From the NCBI GenBank assembly GCA_002731275.1, contig PCBK01000111.1, forward strand, positions 1-34,183: a DNA stretch of 34,183 nucleotides, written 5' to 3'. The DNA is from Deltaproteobacteria bacterium. GTDB lineage: Bacteria > Myxococcota_C > UBA6777. Below are positions 1 to 6,849 of this stretch, in pieces; position 1 is the stretch's first letter, and every line of letters begins with the position of its first letter. Below the pieces are notes generated by a model that was not told where the DNA came from, did no database searches, and saw nothing but the letters and a program-made list of their open reading frames with translations. A program made the translations under genes and the position numbers.

Positions 1-120
1 CAGTGAAAACAGGTTCTCCCACGAAGGAACCAGTGAAAGCAGGTTCTCCCACGAAGGAATCAGTGAAAACAGGTTCTCCCACGAAGGAACCAGTGAAAGC
101 AGGTGTCCCCACGAAGAAGG
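1..120. repeat. 30-bp tandem repeat, four copies, open at the left edge
   Basis: Four head-to-tail 30-bp units begin CAGTGAAA and end near GAAGGAA. Units 1 and 3 are identical; units 2 and 4 carry GCA where 1 and 3 carry ACA, so there is a higher-order 60-bp period. Unit 4 is the most diverged. The period is a multiple of three and an open frame runs through it, so the repeat is probably protein-coding. The array continues off the window. Confidence 0.9.
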
Positions 121-197
121 CAAAGAAGTACAAGATGAGATTCCCCCGTAGGGTCGGGGCTTGTCTCCGACCTCGATATCATATGAGCTTCCCCTGA
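3..197 (+). CDS. C-terminal part of a Lys/Pro/Thr repeat protein (partial)
   Basis: An open frame enters from the left edge and encodes 10-residue repeats of the form VK(T/A)GSPTKE(P/S), then a basic stretch (KKAKKYK), and stops at 195-197. The last 18 codons run through two REP-like hairpin elements, so the natural C-terminus may have been replaced or extended by them. The frame is open at position 1, so the true start is outside the window; the GTG at position 3 is only a repeat codon. No domain can be recognised. The repeats look like a low-complexity linker or tail. Coding status rests on the open frame and a period divisible by three. Confidence 0.4.
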   Translation: MKTGSPTKEPVKAGSPTKESVKTGSPTKEPVKAGVPTKKAKKYKMRFPRRVGACLRPRYHMSFP

Positions 198-319
198 AGG
201 GTCGGGCCTTGTCTCCAACCACTGTGTTGTGCGTTTTTTTGGCAGGGTGGAGGCTTGTATATGACATCCATTCGCTGTGTCATATGTTTTCCCCGTAGGG
301 TCGGGGCTTGTCTCCGACC
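141..319. repeat. Three REP-like hairpin elements
   Basis: A roughly 30-nt motif of the form TTCCCC-GTAGGGTCGGGG-CTTGT-CTCCGACC occurs three times, with hairpin cores at 152-172, 200-220 and 299-319. The cores of copies 1 and 3 are identical: GGTCGG pairs with CCGACC, the inner bases extend the stem, and the loop is about 5 nt. Copy 2 has CCAACC and one mismatch in the stem. T-runs preceding GGCAG follow copies 2 and 3 (about 233-239 and 332-339). The spacing is irregular (48 and 99 nt), unlike CRISPR. They sit between the end of one gene and the end of the CoA-binding gene, a usual place for REP elements. Confidence 0.7.
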
Positions 320-352
320 ATAACATCGCCCCTTTTTTTGGCAGAGGATGTG

Positions 353-760
353 TTACTGATGTTGGAGAAGGCGTGTGTGTTCTTTTTTGATACAGAGATC
401 AGACGTGACAGTGATACCAGCGTCTCTTGCTTTTTGCTCTGCCTCTGTGTGGGTGACACCTTCTTGTAGCCAGAGCCATTTGACATTGTGTTTGATCGCC
501 TGTTCAACGATCTCTGGGACGTATTGGGAAGCCCGAAAGACATCGAGGATCTCGATCGGCCCAGGCGCACTTGCTACATCTGGAAAACATGGAATGCCAT
601 CGATATGATCGACGCCTGGACGAATACCAATCACCTCATAGCCGTGCGCGACAAGGTACATGGCGACTTTATGACTCGGACGCTCGGGTTTTGGACTGAT
701 GCCAATCATGTGGACGCGTTTGTATTGGCTAAGCATTTGTTTTCGCGCTGAATCTTCCAT
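353..760 (-). CDS. CoA-binding protein, YccU family
   Basis: A 135-residue cytoplasmic Rossmann-type protein. The N-terminal IGISPKPERPSHKVA segment and GYEVIGIRPG are the nucleotide/CoA-binding loops of the CoA_binding_2 (YccU-like) family. ILDVFRA, LWLQEGV and the C-terminal ARDAGITVTSDLCIKKEH complete the fold at normal family length. The fold resembles the CoA-binding domain of succinyl-CoA synthetase; no catalytic activity is established for the family. The start is the ATG at 758-760, preceded by AAAGGAAG. It is divergent from the histidine kinase gene, and the shared 306-bp gap holds an FNR-type box. Family call is firm, cellular role unknown. Confidence 0.9.
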   Translation of the reverse strand: MEDSARKQMLSQYKRVHMIGISPKPERPSHKVAMYLVAHGYEVIGIRPGVDHIDGIPCFPDVASAPGPIEILDVFRASQYVPEIVEQAIKHNVKWLWLQEGVTHTEAEQKARDAGITVTSDLCIKKEHTRLLQHQ

Positions 761-857
761 TGGAGCTTCCTTTCAATTGGACATTTGATACATTTGCTGA
801 GATAGTACGTATATCTATCTGACAGGACAAGGTGTTTGTGCCTTGTTAGCCCTATTG

Positions 858-871
858 TTGATCTAGATCAA
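858..871. promoter_or_regulatory. FNR/CRP-family binding site (perfect TTGAT-N4-ATCAA)
   Basis: TTGATCTAGATCAA is an exact match to the TTGAT-N4-ATCAA consensus of FNR/ANR-type regulators. It lies in the gap between the divergent CoA-binding gene and the histidine kinase gene, 195 bp upstream of the kinase start. A T-rich segment about 30 bp downstream (TTTACC, 892-897) could be a -10 placing the box near -41, but that is inference. The match is seen directly; which regulator binds is not known. Confidence 0.65.
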
Positions 872-914
872 TGTACAGACCTTGTGCATCCTTTACCTTT
901 ACAGTATCGAGCTT

Positions 915-932
915 TGTAAGAATATTCTTACA
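915..932. promoter_or_regulatory. 18-bp perfect palindrome, candidate operator
   Basis: TGTAAGAATATTCTTACA is a perfect 18-bp palindrome, 43 bp to the right of the FNR-type box and upstream of the histidine kinase. Length and symmetry fit a dimeric repressor or activator site. I do not assign it to a known regulator. Confidence 0.5.
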
Positions 933-942
933 TTTTCGTTTG

Positions 943-966
943 TTTGTGGATATACTACTCCACAAA
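943..966. promoter_or_regulatory. 8-bp inverted repeat in the kinase upstream region
   Basis: TTTGTGGA and TCCACAAA flank an 8-nt AT-rich centre. It is the third symmetric element in about 110 bp. It may be a second operator or a 5' UTR hairpin, depending on where transcription starts. Confidence 0.4.
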
Positions 967-970
967 TGCA

Positions 971-1001
971 CCTTTTGGCGCTTTACGCCGGAGGTTTTTT
1001 T
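971..1001 (+). terminator. Terminator- or attenuator-like hairpin before the kinase gene
   Basis: A CC/GGCG stem pairs with CGCC/GG around a CTTTA loop, and seven T residues follow directly. The stem is short and has an internal bulge. It lies about 65 bp before the kinase ATG on the transcribed strand, so if real it would act as a leader attenuator or stop readthrough. Confidence 0.3.
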
Positions 1002-1066
1002 GTAAAAAGCTCAGGAGTTTTTAAGCCGTTGAACCTCTTGGGCAGACACACCGCAGACAGGATCAG

Positions 1067-2140
1067 ATGATGAGCGCGGACATGATAGGGCAATTGGCGA
1101 ACGAGTCAGTTGTCGCGTTGTTTGATGTTTTAGGGGAGGGGATTGTGCTCTTTGATGAGCATCAAATCGTCCACTACTGTAATGAAAAAGCTAAGAGAAT
1201 TTGCGAGGGAATGTTGGAAGAGTGTGTTGGGCACCCTTGGCCTGATGACATGATGTTTTCGTTACCTTCGTTGTCTGGGAGCCTTTCATCGCAGCCTGCG
1301 TTGCAATTTTCACACAAAGAAGAGCTCTTTCAGGCTAGTTTTTCGACATTACGTGATGGGAAACTGGACAAAGAGTTTGGTGTGTGCAAGATCTTGCCTT
1401 TGCCCCAACTCGACACGCTTTTAAAGGAACGAGATCGACTGTTCCAGCTCGCGACACTCAACGAGATGTTGCCTGCGATCTTGCACGAACTGCGCAATCC
1501 CCTTGCGGCGATCGATACAATGGTACAGTTGCTGTTGGAGGAGACAGAGAGCGAGGAGATTGGTAACGATCTACACGCGATTTTGTCAGAGGTGCGCAGG
1601 ATGAACCTGACGCTCAAAGGCGTTGGTTCTGTGAGTCACGATCTGATCTCTTCCAAAAACCACGCGGTCGACTTCGCGATCGAAGAGGTCGTGAGGGTCA
1701 TGGACAGCCTAGCAGGACGTGCGGGCATCACGATCCGCTCTGACGTTGCGATTATGCCACTGTTACCGATCGATCCTTCAGTGATCAGTGCCATTGTCTT
1801 CAACTTGCTCAACAACGCCATTGCGGCGAGCGAGGTGAACTCACAGATTGAGATCAAGGCCCGACTACACGATCGAGCGACGTTTGAGCTGAGTATCACC
1901 GATGAAGGGAAGGGGATGACACCCGAGGTCCTCACCCGCTGTCGCGAGTTGTTCTTTACAACCAAACGCAAAGGAAACGGGATCGGTTTGGCGCTGTGTT
2001 CACAAACGGTTGAAAAGTCAGGTGGAGAGTTTCTCATCGAGAGTGAAGTTGGGAAAGGGACGAGCATCACGATGCGTATTCCAGTCACCAAATCTCAACG
2101 TCCACAAACGCAACTACGGAGTGTGTCTTCAACCCTCTGA
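1067..2140 (+). CDS. PAS-type sensor histidine kinase
   Basis: A 357-residue soluble histidine kinase. The N-terminal part (about 12-110) has PAS-like features (LGEGIVLFDEHQIVHYCNEKA). A short helix leads to the dimerisation domain, where the H-box is ILHELRNPLAAI with phospho-accepting His140. The HATPase_c domain follows, with N-box NLLNNAIAAS (about 247-255), G1 DEGKGM (279-284) and G2 GNGIGLAL (303-310). There is no membrane segment, so the signal is read in the cytoplasm or through a partner. The ATG at 1067 follows an AGGATC segment; an adjacent ATG at 1070 is equally possible. It is the first gene of the cassette, 11 bp before the receiver-PATAN gene, its likely phosphotransfer partner. 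Confidence 0.93.
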   Translation: MMSADMIGQLANESVVALFDVLGEGIVLFDEHQIVHYCNEKAKRICEGMLEECVGHPWPDDMMFSLPSLSGSLSSQPALQFSHKEELFQASFSTLRDGKLDKEFGVCKILPLPQLDTLLKERDRLFQLATLNEMLPAILHELRNPLAAIDTMVQLLLEETESEEIGNDLHAILSEVRRMNLTLKGVGSVSHDLISSKNHAVDFAIEEVVRVMDSLAGRAGITIRSDVAIMPLLPIDPSVISAIVFNLLNNAIAASEVNSQIEIKARLHDRATFELSITDEGKGMTPEVLTRCRELFFTTKRKGNGIGLALCSQTVEKSGGEFLIESEVGKGTSITMRIPVTKSQRPQTQLRSVSSTL

Positions 2141-2151
2141 GGAGTGGGATC

Positions 2152-3255
2152 ATGCAACAAATTGTGTCGGAAATAGAGTCCCAAACAGAGAGCGTGACGA
2201 TCCTCGTCGTCGAGGACGAGCCTGTCTTACGCTCGTCCATTGTACGTGGTTTGTCCAAGCTGCCTGACGCCGATGTCGTCAGCGCGAGCTCGGTCAACGA
2301 AGCTCGTCAATTGCTCAAAGCGATCACACCACGTATCATCCTCTCAGACTTACAACTTCCTGATGGGATCGGTGTAGAGGTCTTGGGTTTTCTTCGGGAG
2401 AGGCAACTGCACATCCCCGTGATTTTTGTCTCCGCATACACCCAAAGCTATCGGCATCAAATCCCCCTGCACAAAGATATCGAGGTCTTTGAAAAGCCAG
2501 TGTCCCTCGATATGTTGAGAAAAAAAGTGCAGGACAAGCTTCAACTCAACCCAACCCCAGAAGCGCTCCCTTTCTCCCTCGTCGACTACGTACAGCTCGC
2601 TTGTTTGGGCAATCACTCCATTGAGATCCTGTTGGAGCTTGATGGAAGCCCCTCTGGTCGGATCTTGATCGTCGATGGCGTGCTCTGGTCTGCGAAAGAC
2701 CGCAGTGGCCTTGGAGAAGAAGCCCTGCGACGTGTCCTCTTCTCCGAAGACACCATCGCGCGTTGTCGTATTTTTACAGGAGAACCCGGACAACGCGACA
2801 TTTTCGAGCACTGGGAGGGTGTCCTGCTCGAAGCAGCGCGTATCTTCGACGAAGCCGATGAGTTCCTACCCCAAATCAACACCGTCGGTAACTCGATGGA
2901 GATGTCAGCGCTGCATCCCGGCCCAGATAATCACGATTTGCTCTTCGATATCGACGACGATGACGAAGAACAATTACTTGGAATGCTCAACGAAGTCCCA
3001 AGCGGTGCCTTCGAAGAACACACACGCGAAAGATCCCCATACGAAGCCGTCGAACCAGCTCCCCCTCCCATCCCTCTTGATGCAACCGCCAGACGCGAGC
3101 TGTTCGAAGAACATTACGATCTTGGGATCGAAAAACTGCTGGACAAGGATTTCCCTGGCGCACTGAACGCATTTCGCGAAGCCGATCGTCTCTCTCCCGG
3201 AGAAGCGAGTGTTACTGCGAACATACAACGTTTACGGGAGATGGGTTACGAATAA
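2152..3255 (+). CDS. Response regulator: receiver + PATAN (DUF4388) + TPR-like tail
   Basis: A 367-residue protein. The receiver (about 15-130) keeps the acidic pocket (Glu21-Asp22), phospho-acceptor Asp66 (ILSDLQLPDG), Ser94 and Lys115 (FEKP), so it should be phosphorylated. Residues about 138-225 form a PATAN/DUF4388 domain (LVDYVQLACLGNHSIEI, then GRILIVDGVLWSA), a module of PatA-like and deltaproteobacterial signalling proteins. An acidic Pro-rich linker follows, then a C-terminal TPR-like helical hairpin (YDLGIEKLLDKDFPGALNAF). There is no DNA-binding domain, so output is probably by protein contact. The start follows GAGGAGTGGGATC. The gene lies 11 bp after the kinase, pointing to a cognate pair. 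Confidence 0.92.
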   Translation: MQQIVSEIESQTESVTILVVEDEPVLRSSIVRGLSKLPDADVVSASSVNEARQLLKAITPRIILSDLQLPDGIGVEVLGFLRERQLHIPVIFVSAYTQSYRHQIPLHKDIEVFEKPVSLDMLRKKVQDKLQLNPTPEALPFSLVDYVQLACLGNHSIEILLELDGSPSGRILIVDGVLWSAKDRSGLGEEALRRVLFSEDTIARCRIFTGEPGQRDIFEHWEGVLLEAARIFDEADEFLPQINTVGNSMEMSALHPGPDNHDLLFDIDDDDEEQLLGMLNEVPSGAFEEHTRERSPYEAVEPAPPPIPLDATARRELFEEHYDLGIEKLLDKDFPGALNAFREADRLSPGEASVTANIQRLREMGYE

Positions 3256-3304
3256 GCGACCAGAGATGCCTGACACTGAACAGAGAAAGCACACAGCTAC
3301 CATG

Positions 3305-3337
3305 TCGGCCTTGGCTAGAAAAAGTCACCATGGCCGA
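3305..3337 (+). promoter_or_regulatory. Intercistronic hairpin before the roadblock gene
   Basis: TCGGCCTTGG (3305-3314) pairs with CCATGGCCGA (3328-3337), 9 of 10 positions, around a 13-nt A-rich loop. It sits 22 bp before the roadblock ATG and has no T-run, so it looks more like an mRNA processing or stability element than a terminator. Confidence 0.4.
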
Positions 3338-3359
3338 AGAGCAACCGGAAGGATAGAGC

Positions 3360-3725
3360 ATGTCACGTGTACAACAACTAAATAAAATCTTACGAGCACT
3401 TCAAAGTGGTTCACCAGATGTCGAAGCGAGCGCGTTAATCTCCGAAGATGGTTTGATGATCGCCAGCGCGCTCCCTGCACATATCGAAGAAGGCCGCGTC
3501 GCAGGGATGAGCGCGACTCTTCTCAGCCTTGGCACCAGAGCCTCTTTGGAGTTAGAGAGGGGAGATGTTCGCGAAGTGCTCGTGCGTGGAACAGAAGGCT
3601 ATGTCGTGATGCTCTCAGCAGGGCAGGGGACATTGTTGATGGTGTTGACCAACTCCGTCGCGAAATTGGGACTCATTTTCTTAGATATGCGCCGCGCAGT
3701 CGACGATATCAAGAGCGTACTGTAA
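3360..3725 (+). CDS. Roadblock/LC7 domain protein (MglB-like)
   Basis: A 121-residue single-domain roadblock/LC7 protein of normal family length. Diagnostic features are an N-terminal helix (QQLNKILRALQ), an ALISEDGLMIAS strand pair, GMSATLLSLGTRASLEL, the EVLVRGTEGYVVML strand and the C-terminal KLGLIFLDMRRAVDDI helix. Family members such as MglB form homodimers that act as GTPase-activating or scaffold partners of small Ras-like GTPases, or bind kinases. No small GTPase gene is visible in this window. The ATG at 3360 follows GGAAGGATAGAGC. It lies between the receiver-PATAN gene and the ODP gene, so it probably works with them. Confidence 0.92.
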   Translation: MSRVQQLNKILRALQSGSPDVEASALISEDGLMIASALPAHIEEGRVAGMSATLLSLGTRASLELERGDVREVLVRGTEGYVVMLSAGQGTLLMVLTNSVAKLGLIFLDMRRAVDDIKSVL

Positions 3726-3740
3726 GGGGAGAGAGAGACA

Positions 3741-4496
3741 ATGCCAAATTCCATTCTTTTCGATGAAGGTTCCCATCGCAACGTCCTCCTGGAAGACTTT
3801 GGCCACGGCCTCGCGGTCCAGGCCAACCAGCACGTCATCGTCCACAACGGCGAAGGTATGATCCTCGATCCAGGCGGTCATAAGGTCTACTCAAAAGTCC
3901 TGACAGAGACGACCATGTTGCTGCGTGGTAGCAAACTCAAATACCTCTTCCTCTCACACCAAGACCCCGACATCATCGCTGCAGCCAATGGTTGGCTGAT
4001 GACGACAGATGCGACCGCGTACATCTCCTCGATTTGGGTTCGCTTTGTCCCACACTTTGGCCTGGATCGCCTCGTCGAAGATCGCCTCCTCCCGATCCCC
4101 GATCAAGGCATGACACTCGAACTTGGTGGACTTCCACTGCAAATTATTCCAGCGCACTTTCTCCACTCATGTGGGAACTTCCACATCTACGATCCCGTCT
4201 CCAAGATCTTGTACACTGGCGATCTCGGCGCATCCCTCGGCATGGACTATATCTTCGTCGAGGACTTCGACGAACACCTCCAGTACATGGAAGGATTTCA
4301 TCGCCGTTATATGGGCGGAAATGCTGCACTGCGTGTATGGGCTTCGTTGATCCGCGATCTCGACATCGAGATGATCGCACCACAACACGGCGCCTTGTTC
4401 AAAGGCAAAGAGCTCGTACAAAAGTTCATTTCCTACATGGAACAACTTAAGTGTGGCGTCGATCTCATCGAAGAATTCTCCGGTCTCAACCGTTAA
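3741..4496 (+). CDS. ODP-type oxygen-binding di-iron protein (metallo-beta-lactamase fold)
   Basis: A 251-residue protein of the flavodiiron/ODP branch of the metallo-beta-lactamase fold, lacking the flavodoxin domain of full FprA/ROO enzymes. Metal ligands can be read off: His73-x-Asp75-x-Asp77 (LSHQDPDI), His139/His142 in PAHFLHSCGNF, Asp161 in YTGDLGAS and His216 in PQHG. HQDPD, PAHFLHS-GNF and SKILYTGDLGAS are typical of ODPs, which bind oxygen or peroxide at a di-iron centre and serve as sensors in chemotaxis systems (known for Treponema). Here it sits 15 bp after a roadblock gene and among receiver proteins, which favours sensing over detoxification. The ATG at 3741 follows AAGGGGAGAG. 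Confidence 0.88.
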   Translation: MPNSILFDEGSHRNVLLEDFGHGLAVQANQHVIVHNGEGMILDPGGHKVYSKVLTETTMLLRGSKLKYLFLSHQDPDIIAAANGWLMTTDATAYISSIWVRFVPHFGLDRLVEDRLLPIPDQGMTLELGGLPLQIIPAHFLHSCGNFHIYDPVSKILYTGDLGASLGMDYIFVEDFDEHLQYMEGFHRRYMGGNAALRVWASLIRDLDIEMIAPQHGALFKGKELVQKFISYMEQLKCGVDLIEEFSGLNR

Positions 4497-4527
4497 ACCT
4501 GGCCTCTTCTGATATGTCTCTTTATCT

Positions 4528-4541
4528 TTGATATACGTCAA
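4528..4541. promoter_or_regulatory. FNR/CRP-type box (TTGAT-N4-GTCAA)
   Basis: TTGATATACGTCAA matches TTGAT-N4-ATCAA with one mismatch. It lies in the 172-bp gap between the ODP gene and the second receiver-PATAN gene, 127 bp before the latter's ATG. A second such box in the same cassette suggests that the cassette has an internal promoter under the same regulator. Confidence 0.45.
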
Positions 4542-4668
4542 TATCCTTCCCTTTGAAGAAAGTAACATATCATGTCGAGGTCCGTGGGTTTTGGTCGTGC
4601 TCTATGCACCAAAATCACGAGGAGTTGTCTCCTCAAAGTTCCTGTGGTTGTGAGATAGGAGGTTATTG

Positions 4669-6051
4669 ATGTCCGGCACATCATTATCGATGTCGATGCG
4701 TGCGTCTGTCTTGATCGTTGAGAAAGCGCCTGTCATACGTTCTATTCTGCGGCATGAAGTCGCAGAAGCAGTTCGCGCACATGTCGATGTCGCGAAAAAC
4801 CTGAAAGAGGCGCACCAGATCATCGAGACAACGTTGCCCCGCCTGATCATCGCGGGGACGTCATTTGATGATGGCTTGGGGCTTGAGTTGCTTCAAATCT
4901 TAGAAGACGTCGAGCTGCAAGTGCCGATCATCTTTATCACCTCCAAAACACCGAGTAAAGAGAAGGTGTGCTTTTGGCACCCCGAGATCATCTCATTTCA
5001 AACCCCCCTCGCCCTCGGGATGTTGCGCGACGTCATCCAGAAAAAAGTCGAATACTCACCCGGTGAATGGACACGAAGCATCTCCATCCCCTTATATCTG
5101 AGCCTCGCGCGTATTGGCCATCACTCCCTTGAGATCGTGATGGAGCACGAAGAGCATCCCGCAGCCCATGTCATCGTCCATGACGGCTCGATCTGGTCCG
5201 CCCAAGATCACAGCGGTAATGGCGAACAAGCCCTCAAGCGCCTGCTCTTTTCAAACTACACCGTCAAACAAATCCACGTCCTAGACAAAGAGCCCGAAGA
5301 GCGCGATGTCGACATCGACTGTGAAAGCTTACTCAAGGACGCACGCGAAACACTCGCACAACAAGAGCAGCTCCAGCGCAAAAGCGCGACACTCGAAGCG
5401 GCCCACATCTCCTCCAAACATCCACTGTTTCTTGAGGATGAAGAGAACGAAAACGCTGAACTTTTAGAGCTGTTTCTCGCAGAACCTGACACACAACAGA
5501 GCGAACCTGTCGGTACAACATCTCCCCGAGAAGCCGTCCGACAGGAAGATCTCTCCTTGCTCGTCGGTGAAGATATCGCGAGCACTACTTTTGGGGATAT
5601 TCGCTCCTCACTCGTAACTGCAAAAGAAGAAGACCTCGCAGCGACACCTTATGGCGCGTGGGAGTCTGTCATCGACTGGGGGCCGGTCGAGCCCACAGAA
5701 AAACCTTTAGAGAGCTCGGATTCCTGGTCTCGTATACGTACACAATCATCCAAACACAACACAACCTCTTACTCACAAGAACGTGAACACTCAGCTTCAG
5801 CCTCTTTTTTGGGGGAGCTTCATACACACGACCCATTCACGTTACCCAAGACGCAAACGAAGCGGCTCTCTAACAAAGAACACTTCGAGCAGCTCTACGA
5901 CGCAGGTATCGAGGCCTTGCTCGACAAAAAGTACGAACAAGCATACGAGTCGTTCACCAAAGCGAAAGAGATACGACCAGAAGAACGTAAAGTTTACGTC
6001 AATATCCAACGACTTCGTGAATTAGGCTACGGAGCACACGACGTCGATTGA
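4669..6051 (+). CDS. Pseudo-receiver + PATAN (DUF4388) + TPR-like protein
   Basis: A 460-residue paralogue of the protein at 2152-3255 with the same architecture: receiver-like domain (about 10-125), PATAN domain (about 140-225; LYLSLARIGHHSLEI, HVIVHDGSIWSAQD), a long Ser/Glu-rich linker and a C-terminal TPR-like hairpin (YDAGIEALLDKKYEQAYESF). The receiver is degenerate. Aligned with its paralogue, the acidic-pocket Asp is Lys19 (IVEKAP), the phospho-acceptor Asp is Gly63 (IIAGTSFDDG) and the conserved Lys is Thr112 (FQTP). Phosphorylation at the usual site is therefore not possible. The ATG at 4669 is chosen because AGGAGG ends 6 nt before it; an in-frame TTG at 4666 is too close. Confidence 0.9.
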   Translation: MSGTSLSMSMRASVLIVEKAPVIRSILRHEVAEAVRAHVDVAKNLKEAHQIIETTLPRLIIAGTSFDDGLGLELLQILEDVELQVPIIFITSKTPSKEKVCFWHPEIISFQTPLALGMLRDVIQKKVEYSPGEWTRSISIPLYLSLARIGHHSLEIVMEHEEHPAAHVIVHDGSIWSAQDHSGNGEQALKRLLFSNYTVKQIHVLDKEPEERDVDIDCESLLKDARETLAQQEQLQRKSATLEAAHISSKHPLFLEDEENENAELLELFLAEPDTQQSEPVGTTSPREAVRQEDLSLLVGEDIASTTFGDIRSSLVTAKEEDLAATPYGAWESVIDWGPVEPTEKPLESSDSWSRIRTQSSKHNTTSYSQEREHSASASFLGELHTHDPFTLPKTQTKRLSNKEHFEQLYDAGIEALLDKKYEQAYESFTKAKEIRPEERKVYVNIQRLRELGYGAHDVD

Positions 6052-6099
6052 CGCACCACCACGAAGCAGTCGACGTCGTAGACACAAAAGGAGACCCTC

Positions 6100-6849
6100 A
6101 TGCAAGTCCACGAAGAGACGATGCTCTCACGCATGGAAAACGTTTCGTTTTACGTTCCCATGTTGACGGCAGTCATTGGGGTGGTTTGTTTTCACTATGG
6201 TGTGGTGTCCTACACATCCCAGCCCTCCACCCACTCAACAACCGCCCGCACGCAAAAAGCGATGGAGAGGGAACGTCCGACTCCATCACGTCCTCCCAAC
6301 GAGCGTACACAACCTGAGACACGCAAAGCGACCCCCAAGACAGACATACGCAAGGTTACACCGAAGCCTTCGACAACATTGACTCCAAAACCTACAAAGA
6401 AGGTCAAGACACAAGCGCTGGTCCAAAGCGCCCCCAAAAAGGCCATCAAGAAAAAGCCGTGCCCACCTGTATTTGAAGTGTATTTTGGTGTCAACAGGAG
6501 ACAACCCCGACGCATCTCCAGACGCAAAATGAGGCGTTTGATGCGTTGGTTGTCCCGTCACAAACGCACCTCCTTGATCGTGCAAGGACACACAGATAGC
6601 CGAGGAAAAGCCGAATACAACTTGCTGCTGAGTTTTCGCCGCGCCAACGCCGTGGCAGCCCTATTCATGAAACAAGGGCTGTCCAAAAAACGGCTTCGCG
6701 TCCGAGCCCTTGGAGGTGAACACCTCTCAGCAAAGCAAACACGCCGTCGCAAAGGTGACCAAAAGCGAAGAGTCTCTTTTCGCGTGGTCGCAGGAGCGTC
6801 CTTTCGACACTGCGCCTCGGTGATTTACAAAGATAAGGATGAGACATGA
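6100..6849 (+). CDS. Inner-membrane-anchored OmpA-domain protein
   Basis: A 249-residue protein with one N-terminal membrane helix (about 18-37), a Pro/Thr/Lys-rich linker (about 40-120) and a C-terminal OmpA/MotB-type peptidoglycan-binding domain (about 124-230). The core GHTDSRGKAEYNLLLSFRRA is clear, as are RVRALGGEHLS and QKRRVSF. The topology of short cytoplasmic tail, helix, linker and peptidoglycan domain resembles MotB-type anchors, but there is no MotB ion-channel signature. The start follows AAAAGGAGACCCTC. It overlaps the next gene by 4 bp (ATGA), so the two should be translationally coupled and may form a complex at the cell wall. Confidence 0.85.
   Translation: MQVHEETMLSRMENVSFYVPMLTAVIGVVCFHYGVVSYTSQPSTHSTTARTQKAMERERPTPSRPPNERTQPETRKATPKTDIRKVTPKPSTTLTPKPTKKVKTQALVQSAPKKAIKKKPCPPVFEVYFGVNRRQPRRISRRKMRRLMRWLSRHKRTSLIVQGHTDSRGKAEYNLLLSFRRANAVAALFMKQGLSKKRLRVRALGGEHLSAKQTRRRKGDQKRRVSFRVVAGASFRHCASVIYKDKDET

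Noticed and set aside
299-319. Hairpin as the intrinsic terminator of the CoA-binding gene
   Set aside because: Read in that gene's direction, no T-run follows the stem.
141-339. Small CRISPR array at the left end
   Set aside because: Only three units with unequal spacing (48 and 99 nt) and a hairpin-type core; fits REP-like elements better.
6100-6849. MotB flagellar stator protein
   Set aside because: The topology is similar, but the plug and ion-channel signature and any MotA neighbour are absent.
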